Assembly: GCA_946406115.1 (NCBI GenBank)
Contig: OX291551.1
Span: 8,060,001-8,124,000, forward strand
Source of the DNA: Apoda limacodes
Lineage: Eukaryota; Arthropoda; Insecta; Lepidoptera; Limacodidae
Reading direction: 5' to 3'
Length of the DNA stretch: 64,000 nucleotides
Part shown: positions 33,383-44,589 of the stretch, one piece after another
Layout of the letters: each line of letters starts with the position of its first letter
Position numbering within the stretch: position 1 is the stretch's first letter
The notes under the pieces: generated by a model
What the model was told of the DNA's origin: nothing
What the model saw: the letters and a program-made list of their open reading frames with translations, nothing else
Databases searched by the model: none
Position numbers and translations under genes: made by a program

Positions 33383-33504
33383 ATTGACATTCAAGGGAAA
33401 CTTCGAAAAATGTAAGGAGTCGTTGCCGCTTCGCTCCTTCAATTCACAAATTTCACATGTTCTCCAGCTAGACCTGCCCATTGTTTTTAAGGCAAATTGG
33501 AGTT
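33383..33504 (-). CDS. Candidate first exon of a THAP zinc-finger protein
   Basis: On the minus strand an ATG with context AAACAATGG at about 33488 (the exon lies within the listed bounds) opens MGRSSWRTCEICELKERS and continues to LHFSKFPLNVN, then a consensus donor CG|GTGAGTTAC at about 33380. A C-x2-C pair followed some 15 residues later by F-x-FP is the start of the THAP domain (C-x2-4-C ... FHxFP), a DNA-binding zinc finger. In THAP genes an exon boundary here is common. The second half (W, then C-x2-H-F) is not found cleanly. A possible relic LSVHFTRGSE lies about 250 bases downstream in a frame that ends in TGA. The exon ends in phase 2. It may be a decayed THAP gene or one whose next exon I missed. 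Confidence 0.4.
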
Positions 33505-34490
33505 GACTGGACCGTACGAATTTATACGTATATACAAGTCAGTTTACAAAATGTGTTAAGGCTAAAAAGTCACTGTCTTACGATATAAATTACAAATATC
33601 TGCTAACAAAAGAAAGAGTCTCTATCTCGAAATTGTACACTATATTAGGAAATATACATATAGAAAATGCTTAAATATTTACACAATAACGAGAAAAAAT
33701 AACTTTAACAAAAATTCAAAATAAATAGTTCAAAAACTCAGTTATTGAGGTTAGGCTTACGAACGTCAATGTGTTGCTATATTCAAATTTATTTTCTGCT
33801 ATAATGTGAAAAGTTTTTTGTTTAAGAAATGTTTCTCGAATGCAAATTGGTGTTAGTATCTTAATATTACTACTTATGATGTTTCCGAAGTGGAATATCA
33901 AGAATAAATGAAAAAATCTTAAGGAATAAGAAAATTATCAAATAAGAAACGTCGAATATTTTATACTACATTAATTGACCCGTTTTTTTATAGCAACACT
34001 GAAACAAGTGTCGCTAGAACCTTACAAACCCATACATTTGTGTCTTTGTAAGAAGTTTCCAGGCACTGTAGGTGATTATCCAATTTTTTTAAGGGACCAC
34101 GTCTAAAAACTATCGTAAAATAAAACTGTTTAGACTTAACAGGCGAAACAATGAAATAATTAACGGGGATAATATTATTATTGTAAACCAATTTTGAATT
34201 TGATTCGACGGCAAAATGCGCAGTCTGACCCATTTTTCTATGATCTTGCAAGTTGGCTACTTATTTGCTAATTTGGAGATTTTAAACCTATCATAAGGAC
34301 TTAAGAAATACTTAACTGCTGTCATATTAATTTGTGATATCCCTTCAACCATACTTAATTTTAGGTATTTTTTTTAGAAACTGAAAATGTATGTTAGGTT
34401 TATCTGATATATCAATCGATTCTCTATAACGTTGGCTTAGGTTTACAAATACTACCATAAAAGATATATTTATTGCAAAAGTTAATTTTG
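33505..34490. other. No recognised feature; possible promoter side of the THAP-like exon
   Basis: No TATA box or repeat recognised. Frames at 33716-33901 and 33988-34251 on the minus strand show no motif. Confidence 0.35.
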
Positions 34491-34494
34491 ACGT

Positions 34495-34690
34495 GACAAC
34501 GTCTTATAAATTGGTTTGCCGGGTGACACTTCAAGAAACTGCGTTACGCTCCGCTCACGTTATGCGCTCACAATGAGAGCGAGTGAGAGGCACGCGCCCG
34601 CCTAAGAGCGAGAGAGACAGACATAAAATCATTGTCACGTAAAACTTTCGCCCGTATACCGACTTTACAGGCAACCAGTTTTTTTAAGAT
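34495..34690. repeat. CpG-rich patch, probably a dispersed repeat
   Basis: AACTGCGTTACGCTCCGCTC, ATGAGAGCGAGTGAGAGGCA and GCGAGAGAGACAGAC stand out in composition. The style (GCTCACAATGAGAGCGAGTG) resembles lepidopteran repeats I have seen, but I cannot name it or define ends. Confidence 0.3.
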
Positions 34691-35230
34691 AAAAATAAGG
34701 TTCTTATAAAAAACTGGTATAGTTCTTTGATCTCGGATATCTTCCTAACTAATTCCAAACCATTTTTTTTCTCAAAATGTATCCTTAAGAAACTGTAAAA
34801 GTCCACAAATTATTATGTTTTGGGAGATAGTGTAGAAAGCACTATCAGAAAAAACTTCAAAAAACCCATTTTGCATGAGAATGACGAAATTAAAATTGTT
34901 TCCAGACCTTTTTTGGTCGATGTTGCTTAAAGCCTATATACTTCAAACAAAATCCAATAATTTCTATAGACATAATATATATATTATCTCTAAATATTAT
35001 TTAACAAAGTCGCTTTTTCAGTCTGTCTGCCTGTTTGTCGTAGATAATAGAAAGTTCTGACATTTTCAAAGTCCCGGGACACGACACGATACGTCTCAAG
35101 ATCATCCCCGAGTAAGTTTTAAATAAAAAAAACGGAGTTTTTTGGTAGGACGTGTAAATAAAATTACCATTTAAATAATGATCAACATTTTATTGACCAT
35201 AAACTCGAATTCTACAGTTTAAATATTAAT
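34691..35230. other. No recognised feature
   Basis: AT-rich. The 61-codon frame at 34875-35060 is unsupported. Confidence 0.35.
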
Positions 35231-35239
35231 TAAATAGTA

Positions 35240-35485
35240 GTGTTTAATACGGGATACGGGAACGGGGATAAGGATACGGGACGCTTAAAGTGATATCTCT
35301 CGAGATTAGCAATAAGTTTAAGAAATATACATATTTTGGTGCCATTTAATACAATTTTTCATTAAATTTATGATAGTCGTATTACTGCAGACGCGCATTT
35401 TAACAAAAACGGGACAAAATAGCAATACGGGACAAGGTTCTCAAATACGGTGACAGTCCCGTATATACGGGACGTATGGCAACCC
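35240..35485 (+). repeat. Region with repeated ATACGGGAC motifs
   Basis: ATACGGGATACGGGAACGGG, GATACGGGACGCTT, AATACGGGACAAGG, AAATACGGTGACAGTCCCGT and ATATACGGGACGTATGGC occur within 240 bases. ACAGTCCCGTATATACGGGACG contains a self-complementary core CCCGTATATACGGG. I do not recognise the element. Confidence 0.45.
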
Positions 35486-35811
35486 TACCTCTAGGGCATC
35501 GAATTAAATACACATAGAAATCATTGAGGTAGGGTCACATTAACGTCATGAACATTTCCATAACGTCATAGAAACCCATAACGAGTCACGTAAAATAAAG
35601 CAAGGACAAAATCTTATCATCACATACATCTCTGCTTTCGTATCTGTGCAAAAAAAAAAAACATAAAACTATGTATGGGTCGAGGTTATTAGTCGTAAGT
35701 AGATTTTAAATGGCCAATTTATTTTATTGTTTTTTTTTTTTAATGCATTAAACCTTTATTTAATTAGTTGGTATGATCTTGGCATTAAGAGGAAATATCC
35801 CGCAGTTTCTC

Positions 35812-35905
35812 TCCATACGAATGTATTCCCTTGTTTCCTCCCTAGATTTTGACATTAGAGATACATAGATAGATTAGATATACACAATAACTATGTCTGT
35901 ATGTG
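35812..35905 (+). repeat. Dispersed repeat shared with 49575-49670
   Basis: GTATTCCCTTGTTTCCTCCC, AGATTTTGACATTAGAG and AACTATGTCTGTATGT follow the same order as GTATTCCTTTGTTTCCTCCC, GGATTTTGGCATTAGAA and CACTATGTCAGTATGT at 49.6 kb. Confidence 0.55.
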
Positions 35906-36765
35906 TAAACTAATTTTTAAAAACCAAAATATACGGACATAGAATGTGAAGGAATTTGAGATTTACTATAGGTACTTACGCAATTAGTAATTCTTGTGAT
36001 TTTAGGCATCTTTTTATTTTAAATTACCTATATATGAAGAAGAATATACGTTTTTTACAAACATGCTTTCATCAGACGTTGGTTATCGTTTAAGACCATG
36101 CAGAATACTTTTCAAGACAAATTAAGCAAGCCCAAACTCGATAGGGTACGTCGTTTCGTTACAGAGGTCCTATGGTCACCTTCCGGCTCCATCATCAGAT
36201 TAGCTCTATGACATCATTATATTGGATTGACATACAATTTACGAGTGTATGCGAAATTTGAACCCAATCGAACATCGAGAAGTGGGTCAAATTTAATTTA
36301 CAAGGTTTGATTAGAGAATACGGAACAGATATTATTTATTATTATATATTTAATACTACTATTAAATAAGAGCTTGTAAAAGAGGTTTGATAACACTCAA
36401 CAACTCGCATAAATGATAAAACCCGACCTGTATAAACAAACAATAAGTTTTTTGTAATTTTTTTATAACGAGCATCAATTAAAAACAGTACCTAAAAATC
36501 GATCAATCTAATTTCTGTGTATATAAGAATTATTTCGGAATTCACCTAAATTGGGGAATAAAGAACTACAAAATATATAAATATCGTATTAAATTAAAAA
36601 AACAACCCTTTATACGGTGTAAACCTATTTGTATTCCATGTGTTTGACCTGAGTTATCCATTCTAAAATAAACGTGACAGAAAATTATAATACTAGTGGA
36701 CTTGTATAGTTCCGCGTTTACTTCATTTCAAAGCACAGTGTAGTTTTTGTTTGTAAGGTCAGTTA
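35906..36765. other. No recognised feature
   Basis: AT-rich; nothing coding or repeated that I can support. Confidence 0.4.
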
Positions 36766-36768
36766 CGT

Positions 36769-37102
36769 GTATAGCAGCTGACTAGTATAGCAGCTGACTA
36801 GTACCACCATTAGATATTTCTAATTCTCTCTCCGAAGAAAGCGAATTTCGAGAATACAAATGCTGAAAAAATAAAACTAGTCATAAGCAATTTTTAGAAC
36901 GTTTTATATTACTCTTAAAATACGAGTATATCTGTCACTTTAAGTAGGCACTTTTGCTAAAAGTGACCATTTTTAGTCCTACAGTTTACAAATATATCCT
37001 ACAAACAATACAAACGTTCTTAAAATAGTCAATGACAAGTTTAAAACTTTCAACATTTGCTTTGTTCGAAGAGAAAATTAGAATATATAATGGCGGTGCT
37101 AC
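36769..37102. repeat. Foldback MITE with a 16-bp direct repeat at its left edge
   Basis: TATAGCAGCTGACTAG occurs twice in a row at about 36769-36800. From 36801 GTACCACCATTAGATATTTC is mirrored by the complement of GAATATATAATGGCGGTGCT ending at 37102. Inner blocks (ATACAAATGCTGAAA with TTTCAACATTTGC, TTTTAGAACGTTT with AACGTTCTTAAAA) also pair. The centre is AGGCACTTTTGCTAAAAGTG near 36955. Confidence 0.65.
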
Positions 37103-37554
37103 TTATCTTTTATGTACCCTTTATTGTAACTTTGGCAATACTTAATTATTACGCAAACAACACATAGGGCTAAAAAAAATCTAGGAAGCGGAACGAACTA
37201 TGGTTTACGAATGGTCGATGTTACAAAAACTTAGATGGATCAACATCGCTGTTCAAGAATATCGTACACAATACATCGATGATGGCGTACATCGTCGTTT
37301 TTGAACACATTGTTTTTACCTAAATAAAACACAGTTAATTCTACGGGTTTCATGAATGATTAAATAAAAGAAAATAATCTATTGTATATTGTCAAGATTA
37401 ATAGGAAAACTTATTAAATACGTTGTTAAATAAGCTTATGGTCATGACAATATGTCACATATTAGTGTGATTATACACATTCGGGAGTTACCCGCACCAT
37501 GCTATGAGAAATGGAGTATAGCGAAACATGGAGCTGCTCCATTCTTTAACCAAG
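37103..37554. other. No recognised feature
   Basis: No gene or repeat recognised. Confidence 0.35.
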
Positions 37555-37690
37555 TTAGAAGCCGTACTTATAGGTGCCTTAAAAATTCTGACAGGTGGTC
37601 ATTAACTAAACAACGTTAGCCAATTCGCACTGTGATTATGGCCCACCTAAGTCTCTTCAGCAGTGGGGACAAACGGCTGAGGTAAAAAAC
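37555..37690 (+). repeat. SINE/LINE tail fragment
   Basis: TTAGCCAATTCGCACTGTGA, TTATGGCCCACCTAAGTCTC and TTCAGCAGTGGGGACAAACG follow the order of lepidopteran tail sequence (CCAATTCGCAC, GACTATGGCCCA, CAGCAGTGGGAC). Confidence 0.55.
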
Positions 37691-38054
37691 CTAAAATCTA
37701 CGGAAATCGAGATAAACGCATATAACCTAAAAATTTAAGTAGTACATCTACAGATTTCTGTATAACCAGTAGGTTTTGCGATTGTAATTAATTAATTTTA
37801 TATTTCCCTAACTGTTACCAAGCTTCCATTTAATATATTTAGTACAGCGCCTGTTTTTTCTTATTAGCAAAAGTTAATTTAGTTACAATTGATATCAAAT
37901 ATTATGAGAATTGAAGAAGTACCTTTTCCAAAACTTAACTTAAATGAATGGAAGTGAGTCCTACCTCTCGAGGCACTTAAATGCATTTTACTCTGAAAAT
38001 CTTTGAGTGTCGAGGCATGTACAGTTGATCCCCTGTTCGACATGGGCTTCAATT

Positions 38055-38300
38055 GTGTTAGTGTTGTGGCCCAGTCGTATTCGTTCCATCGGAAACGATC
38101 AGCGACCAGCGTAGTCAAGGGGAAGTAAAACCAATCATTATACCAAGTATGGGATGGTCTGACAATCAAGAAGCTACTAGCTCGACAAACGACGGCCAAT
38201 TTGCTTTGGGCAAGTGGGTAGACCATAAGCCTCCGTATCCAAGAACAGGCCTGCGCCTCTGCAGTGAAAAGTATAACGGCTGAGGCAATGTAATTATAGT
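38055..38300 (+). repeat. 5S-rRNA-derived SINE
   Basis: Starts GTGGCCCAGTCGTATTCGTT then GAAACGATCAGCGACCAGCG, like the 5S-derived head at 19.5 kb, but the GGATGGGTGACCGC part is deleted. The tail CAATTTGCTTTGGGCAAGTG, GGTAGACCATAAGCCTCC and GGCCTGCGCCTCTGCAGTGA resembles the tail of the copy at 63.1 kb. The 146-codon minus-strand frame crossing it is therefore spurious. Confidence 0.6.
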
Positions 38301-38838
38301 TTATGAATTTCAAAATCACGAGTTGTCCTGCGACAGGTCACCAAAGGCGCCCATGTAATTATAACCTTTGCGGCAGCGCCGTCAGGTAATTTAGAATATA
38401 TTTAGCAATTCCATCCGAATTAAAGGAACAAGCATATTAAAAGTAAATAATATGTACGATGAAGCTGTCAGTATTTTAGACTTATTTAAAGTAATTTAGC
38501 ATAATTTGACTTTCGCAAGAGAAACAGCATTCCACCGTCTAGATTCATATACTTAGGTATATAATATAATTGGTTAGTTATTTTTATTTAGTTAATAACA
38601 TAGTAGTTAAATTTGTTTTAGCTGTACCTAGCTTAAGCCAGAGGGCTTAGAATATGTTTGCGTATCGCTAAATAAAGTAAGTACTTAGATTGTTATATAA
38701 ATATTATTGCTTATTGCACAAAACATTATATATTTTATACTAAACAAATAAAAGAATAAATGTTGTCCAATTGAGGCGGTGTTATCGCTATAAATGATTT
38801 CTGTCAGACGACCTTCGAGTTTGGAAAACTGGATTAAA
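38301..38838. other. No recognised feature
   Basis: AT-rich sequence. Confidence 0.35.
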
Positions 38839-38839
38839 A

Positions 38840-39480
38840 TAATATCAAAATTAAAATCCTATCTAGCTCTTTATTCAAGTAGCATTTTAAAAACACTTTC
38901 GAATCGTTAAATTCCTAATTGACTTTACCATACGTTTGGAAGGTTGTATCTACTGAGAAGAACCGGCAAGAAACCCTTGCAGTTATTCTTTTCAAAATAT
39001 TAAGAATAATGCCCTTAGACTACTACAATACAGGGATTTTACCATCTTTGTGATTTAATGTTTAATTGTACAATTATATGAGGCAGCCTTCAAAGTTACT
39101 TAGCGGGTCATACCCAAGGATCTCTATCCTCAAAATATTCGGAGATTTTTTAATAACCTTTTCAGTCAATTATTGTTTTAGAATATTTTAAAAGGGTTCC
39201 AAATGTAAATTTTGAATGTCTACAAGTAACTTATTGTATAAGTTTATACATTGGCTTTTAAAAGGTTTAGTAACTTTATGAATTCTGCTCACAGGATTTC
39301 CAAGTTTCTCTTTATTCCCTGTATTAAAATTATGATGATCACTATTTTTTCTAAACAGCGTTATATTTTTCTTAACAAACATTAGATTTTCAAATATGTA
39401 TTGTGATGCAAGTTTAAACATATTAATTTCTTTTAATCTAATTTAAAATGACTTCCTAGGACCCTACAAAACAAAAATAG
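38840..39480 (-). pseudogene. 3' part of a CR1/Zenon-like LINE
   Basis: The minus-strand frame 39421-39188 reads LASQYIFENLMFVKKNITLF and KNSDHHNFNTGNKEKL, then QCINLYNKL. It parallels VSQYIYENLLYVHKNINSFS in the plus-strand LINE at 1.5 kb. Downstream (left), GAAGAACCGGCAAGAAACCC and the ACACTTTCGAATCGT phrase match the 3' untranslated region of this family. Catalytic domains are absent. Confidence 0.7.
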
Positions 39481-39777
39481 TGTTCATATCAGCAGCGTGG
39501 AAAGAACTAAAGTTGACTAAAAGCGCAGTTTTGACATCAGTTAGGTTTCGAATCTTTTAGATGGTATTAACAGCAGAGCTAAGCCTGTTCGCCAATCCGC
39601 AAAAGTGAGCCCCCCATTGTTGTTTAGAATAAGTGTTTCACCTAGAAATTTAGTAGTGTCGACTATGTCCAGTTTATCATGCTTTACAATTTTTCTCATT
39701 AAGCAAAACATTATTGACAGTGAACCGATTTATGACTAATCAAATAGCATTGTTTACTTCATAATTTTTTTTATTTA

Positions 39778-40050
39778 TTTTTATACCAGCAAGGTGGCCA
39801 ACGTGCTAACGATCCGCCTGATGGTCAGCGGACACCGTTGTCTATGTACGCTTGCAACACCAAGGGTATCAGCGTTGCCGACTCTTCAGAAATCTAATAA
39901 CTTCTTTCTTGAAGAACCCCATACTGTAGTCCTTGGAGAAAACCTTGGCAGGGAGCTCATTCCACAACCCAAGATTTCGCGGGAGGAAGTTTCACTGAAA
40001 CCACACTGTACGCGACCATGTCGGTTCTATAGTGTGGGAATGAATTTGTT
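39778..40050 (-). pseudogene. 3' fragment of the Jockey/Daphne-like LINE
   Basis: Minus-strand copy. The left end TTTTTATACCAGCAAGGTGG is the complement of the poly-A/terminus. Then the complements of CCATCAGGCGGATCGTTAGC and of the coding end (TTCAAGAAAGAAGTTATTAG, CTCCCGCGAAATCTTGGGTT) follow. About 270 bases long, frame broken. Confidence 0.75.
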
Positions 40051-42040
40051 AAAAATAAATGGATATGTAATATATATTTAAAAAATTCAAAGTCGGTTTG
40101 CTTGCGTTTTACTATAAATAAAAGAGATGTGACATCAACCAACATTATTTTATAGGCACTGTTTACTTGGCTTGGTAGATCATCTATTTAGACAAGAACC
40201 TGGAAAAGACCCAAGATGAGTTTAAAGACTTGGTGGTGGTAGTTGCAATATCACTAAAGAAAAATTCAAAAGCTATATTACTCAAAAGTTTATTATTAGC
40301 TTTAACTTTAAAGTCAGAATTAGATTATTCGGATTTTCCAGCTTCCTTATTTATAATTTTCCAAGTAGTTTTAATTATATCTGTGGTACTTCTAATTTTC
40401 CTAAAAGCTCAAGATTGGCGACAAAGTGGATAAAATACACACAATAAGTTCCGCTTGGAATAAAATTGCAATGCGTGAAACCGACGACATGTTTTCCTAG
40501 TGATTGGTATAGGCTATATATCTTGAAAACCACTCAACCGATAAGTTGAGTCAAATACCTTATATACAAAGACTCAAGAAATCTTAAAAGTTGTAGCCTG
40601 TAGGCCATTTGTCATAGTTACTAACATTACAATCAACCACAATTATTTAGATTGTGGTACCTACAAATTTTTTACTGTAATTAAAATACTTGCTTATCAA
40701 TACTGTATTGTTAAATGCTGTACTTTATTTACTAAGCTAAATGCTTATTGGATCAAATATGTCTCATTATTCGAATTACGGAAATGACATAATTGATAGT
40801 GAATCTTGACCCAAATAAGAGTAAGGATAAATAATTTTAGAAGAACGTATGATGGCCCCAAGGTGGCTATCTGGGGTCATTACCGGGTTCTTTAATATAA
40901 TAAAAAAAGGCATTAGTCACTGATTACACGATTATTTGTCAAAGTGCAAAGTTGCGTTTGACGTATGACATCACAGTCAACTGATATAGTTCCAGCAGTG
41001 GCACTATGCTTAACATGGCTGAATTTATATTGTTCATTTACCTAATTAACTTTTTATTCACGAAATTTCACACTAGCGATGTATAGCAGAAATGTAGGTG
41101 ACCCACTTTAACTAGGGCTAACCTAAACTAAATTATAATTAAGGCCCTACATATTCGGTTATAAAACAAACAAATCATCATCACATATTCTTTATTCTGA
41201 AAATTTCGATTTCTTAACCTTAAAAATAACCAGCTATAAATATGTACATACTTTTCAAAAACCAAATGGGTCGGTCTCCGATCCAGGACATTTTACGCGA
41301 CCTTCGGATAATTTTTTAATTATACGTATACGTAAACATAATATTTATTTCAAAGAAATTTAGTATTTAGTACTTCAAAGAAATAAATTTTAATGTTATG
41401 GTTTACAAGATAATCAATTTTTTTAAATATGTTTGCCACCAAAATCACGAAAACTATGAAATATGATAAAAAATACTGGTATCATTCGGAAAGAACGCAT
41501 TATGTTTAGGACCTGGAGACCGAGCTCTGTTCGTTTTTCTTTAAGAGGGCGATATAGGCCAGAAAGCTAATTTCTGTAATTCTAACGTTGTGTATGTAAA
41601 TGTACTATAAATCACTAGATAATGTCATATACATTACTAAGTGATATATGTGTTATATACTTCTTGAGTAATTTATACCGTAATGACGCCTTGAAACTTT
41701 AAATTTTTTGTATGGAATTTAACGTTATTAGCGTTTTGTAGTTAAATTTTTTGACTTTTCGCTACAACTTAGAGTCTATGCACTAGATAACAAGCTATTG
41801 TTATTATTTAACCAACTTTCATTACAAGCAAATGCAAAACACGCTTTAAAAATTTGCACAAGTGTTGAAGCAACTGTCACTTCCAGATTTTTTATTGCAT
41901 TAAATACAATAAATGAAAATCATTCAGTAAGGTAATGCACAAGATAAAAGCAAGTTTTATAACATATATTTTTTCAACGCATTAGATGCTATAGTTTAGC
42001 CACATAATTTGCACAAAAACGGCGTATTTTCGCGGTCTTG
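40051..42040. other. No recognised gene
   Basis: Long AT-rich stretch. The 67-codon frame at 40230-40433 encodes a hydrophobic run but has no start context, splice sites or known motif. GATGGCCCCAAGGTGGCTAT at 40851 is unexplained. Confidence 0.4.
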
Positions 42041-42049
42041 CCTAAACCC

Positions 42050-42310
42050 TAGCCTTAACAGCGCCATCGATTGTAGAGTAACCTTAGTGTTGCTGAGTCG
42101 GTAAAAATAATAGTATTACTACTCGCCAATAGATGTCAGGAAGAGTTATATTTTTCAGTTTATCATTCCCAGAAAACACGGATAAAACGACGTATTCAAA
42201 AAATTAAACCTAGATCGATTTATCGCCCCCTAAACCCCCTGCATACTAAATTTCATGAAAATCGTTGGAGCCGTTTCCGAGATTTTCTCGCTTAAAGATA
42301 TTAGATTAAA
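42050..42310 (+). repeat. Dispersed repeat, copy 1 of a nearby pair
   Basis: AGCGCCATCGATTGTAGAGT, CCAATAGATGTCAGGAAGAG, TTTTTCAGTTTATCATTCCC, GAAAACACGGATAAAACGAC and AAATTTCATGAAAATCGTTG then GAGCCGTTTCCGAGATT. The same order recurs at 42812-43118. Confidence 0.7.
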
Positions 42311-42811
42311 CTTTGAATGGGATTAAATTTAACTTGTTTTTTGTACCAAATAGCATCAAAAGAAAAATTTAATTGGCATTGACTACTTAATATCGCGTAG
42401 TAGCACTGTGTGTGCACTGAATGTGCACTTTCTTGAACCATTTACAAAAACCTATTTAACCTATAAATTTTAAATTTGGCATAGTTCTATATTCAAAGGG
42501 CTACATGTGTTACCGTTATCTCTCATTACTCCGGTTAAACTAGATTTTGTTCCCGACTTTGTCCGCGTGAATCACATCATGCACTATATTGCCGGCTGTA
42601 TTAAATAGATTACTATGGAACATAGCTAAGATTTTAAATTATATGATATTAATAAAATGAACTAAATAATACTAAATTCATCCTAATATTTAGTGTGCAA
42701 TAAAGAATATATCTATCTTAACATAATTAAAGCATTTGCATTATAAAAGGTATGGGTATAGGCCATATTATACATAGCATCTGAGGGTCCGAGCTTTGCT
42801 CGGTTTTTTTA
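42311..42811. other. Spacer between two related repeats
   Basis: AT-rich. Contains GTTCCCGACTTTGTCCGCGT near 42549 (Helitron-end-like wording) but no defined element. Confidence 0.35.
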
Positions 42812-43118
42812 AACAGCGCCATCTATTGTCGAGTTGCTTAGGATTTGCTTAATAACGCCATCTATCGTCAAATAGCTTTAGTGTTGCTTATCACTACGCA
42901 CCAATAGATGTCAGGAAGAGTCATATTTTTCAGTTTATCACTGCCTGAAAACACGGATAAAAAGATGTTTTCTAAAAATTTAACCTAGCTAGATCGATTT
43001 ATCGTTCCCAAAATCCCCTGCATACTAAATTTCATGAAAATCGTTGGAGCCGTTTCCGAGATTCAGATTATATATATACATATATACAATAATTGCTCGT
43101 TTAAAGATATTAGATTAA
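42812..43118 (+). repeat. Dispersed repeat, copy 2
   Basis: Matches copy 1 from AGCGCCATCTATTGTCGAGT to AAATTTCATGAAAATCGTTG then GAGCCGTTTCCGAGATTCAG. It adds ATTATATATATACATATATA before AATTGCTCGTTTAAAGATAT. Direct orientation, about 760 bases apart. Confidence 0.7.
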
Positions 43119-43324
43119 TGTACGTAATAAATAATTTTTAAATGAATATTTACGTTAAATTAGTGTTCTAATTTTAAATCATATTGACATCTTAACAATA
43201 CAAATTTAATCTCTGTAAAGGAAAAAACCAATTGCCAGATACGGAGCATCACTAAGAACGGTTCGACAAATTTGGATGATTTCTTTTTTGCTGTGTCTTT
43301 AATTCTCAGGACAAGATTTGTATG

Positions 43325-43505
43325 AAACAAAAAAAAACCGGTCAAGTGCGAGTTAGACTCGCGCCCTAAACGTAAATCATTCGTCCGATTGTAATGTTTT
43401 TTGTAAGTTGTTGTGTTCAGGCCGGGGAAGGATTCCGAATTAGTACAACCCTTTGACAATAGCAGCCCCAGCAAATGTTGTTAACATTCGCTGGGGCTGC
43501 TAATA
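43325..43505 (+). repeat. Repeat fragment ending in a 19-bp-arm hairpin
   Basis: Starts with AAACCGGTCAAGTGCGAGTT (the head of the 19.6 kb repeat). Ends in the inverted pair AGCAGCCCCAGCAAATGTT (43461-43479) and AACATTCGCTGGGGCTGCT (43483-43501), with a 3-base loop and one mismatch. Confidence 0.6.
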
Positions 43506-44155
43506 TTTTCTAAAAAAAAATTTGGGCTAAATTTATGCATCTTTAACACAGAAAATATAGACATAGATAATAATTTACATTACAAGTACTTTCTTAAAAA
43601 TAAATCTGCTTTACATTTCCGTGTCCAAAAATAGTAGACATTGACTTATTTACCGAGTTATCTAATTAACCTTCAGAGTCCGATTTGCGGACAATTTTTA
43701 TCAAAGTGAAACGTTTTATCATGGTCACTTTCGCCTTGATGTCGACCATGATGTTTGTTTTTGCCGGATATTGCAACTAAAATTATAAATTGGGAAGTAA
43801 ATTTAAGATAACAACTGTCAAAACAACATAGTTCAAAAGTATGTATGACGTGATTTGTAATTACTTATACGTTAAGTAGAAGTCTTTTTACACGGCTTCG
43901 CCTGCGCAGAATTAAAGTTTTACACATAGGATATTCTAGTTACTTTAAACGTATGGTATTTAAAATGATAATTTCTCTATGAAGTCGATTTTTACTTGTA
44001 AAATATTTATTGCGTAAAAACCAAAAATATAAGCTATTTATGTACGTATTCCACGCTGATGATGTGGGTCTACGGTCTTAAGAGTTACAGAAGAGTTTTG
44101 TGTACCGACATGTTAATTGAGCAAAAACATTAAGGGAGCTCTCCATACATTTAAT
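43506..44155. other. No recognised feature
   Basis: No gene or repeat recognised. Confidence 0.35.
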
Positions 44156-44159
44156 CAAG

Positions 44160-44321
44160 GCCTAAACACTTATTTGCGTTTTACATCGTGTGGGATGTCG
44201 TTTAATAGGTCTTTGAAATGCATTTGAGTTTTTCTTAGTTTCAAATCTAAATCATGAAGTCGCCTATCAAATGGTATGTTCATTGGTTCTTGAGATATCG
44301 AGGAGCAGAAAAAAGCTAACC

Positions 44322-44375
<54 letters not shown>
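44160..44375. repeat. Dispersed repeat ending in a CA microsatellite
   Basis: TTTCAAATCTAAATCATGAA, AATGGTATGTTCATTGGTTC and TTGAGATATCGAGGAGCAGA lead into CATACATA and then an (AC) run at 44330-44371, about 21 units. The hydrophobic CVCV-rich minus-strand frame is the translated microsatellite. Confidence 0.75.
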
Positions 44376-44589
44376 TTACCCTGAAAATGATAGCAAACGA
44401 TTCTTCAAGTCTCAAAACGCAAATTTAACGATTTCGATTTTCGAACCTATTATAAAAACTTCCCGCAAGAAATTTATACATTAATAAATAGCCTACGAAG
44501 TTTTAAAATTTTATGTTCCCTCCTCTGACTTTGGAACCGCGTGTCCTTAAAACTACTTATTATTATAAATAAAATCGATCCACAAGATT

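Noticed and set aside
37879..38319. 146-codon minus-strand ORF
   Set aside because: It runs through a 5S-derived SINE (38055-38300) on the opposite strand, shows no protein family motif and has no splice or start support.
40230..40433. Hydrophobic 67-codon ORF resembling a membrane peptide
   Set aside because: AT-rich sequence readily gives hydrophobic frames. No flanking gene signals.
44170..44415. 81-codon minus-strand ORF with a CVCVCV stretch
   Set aside because: The stretch is the translated AC microsatellite.
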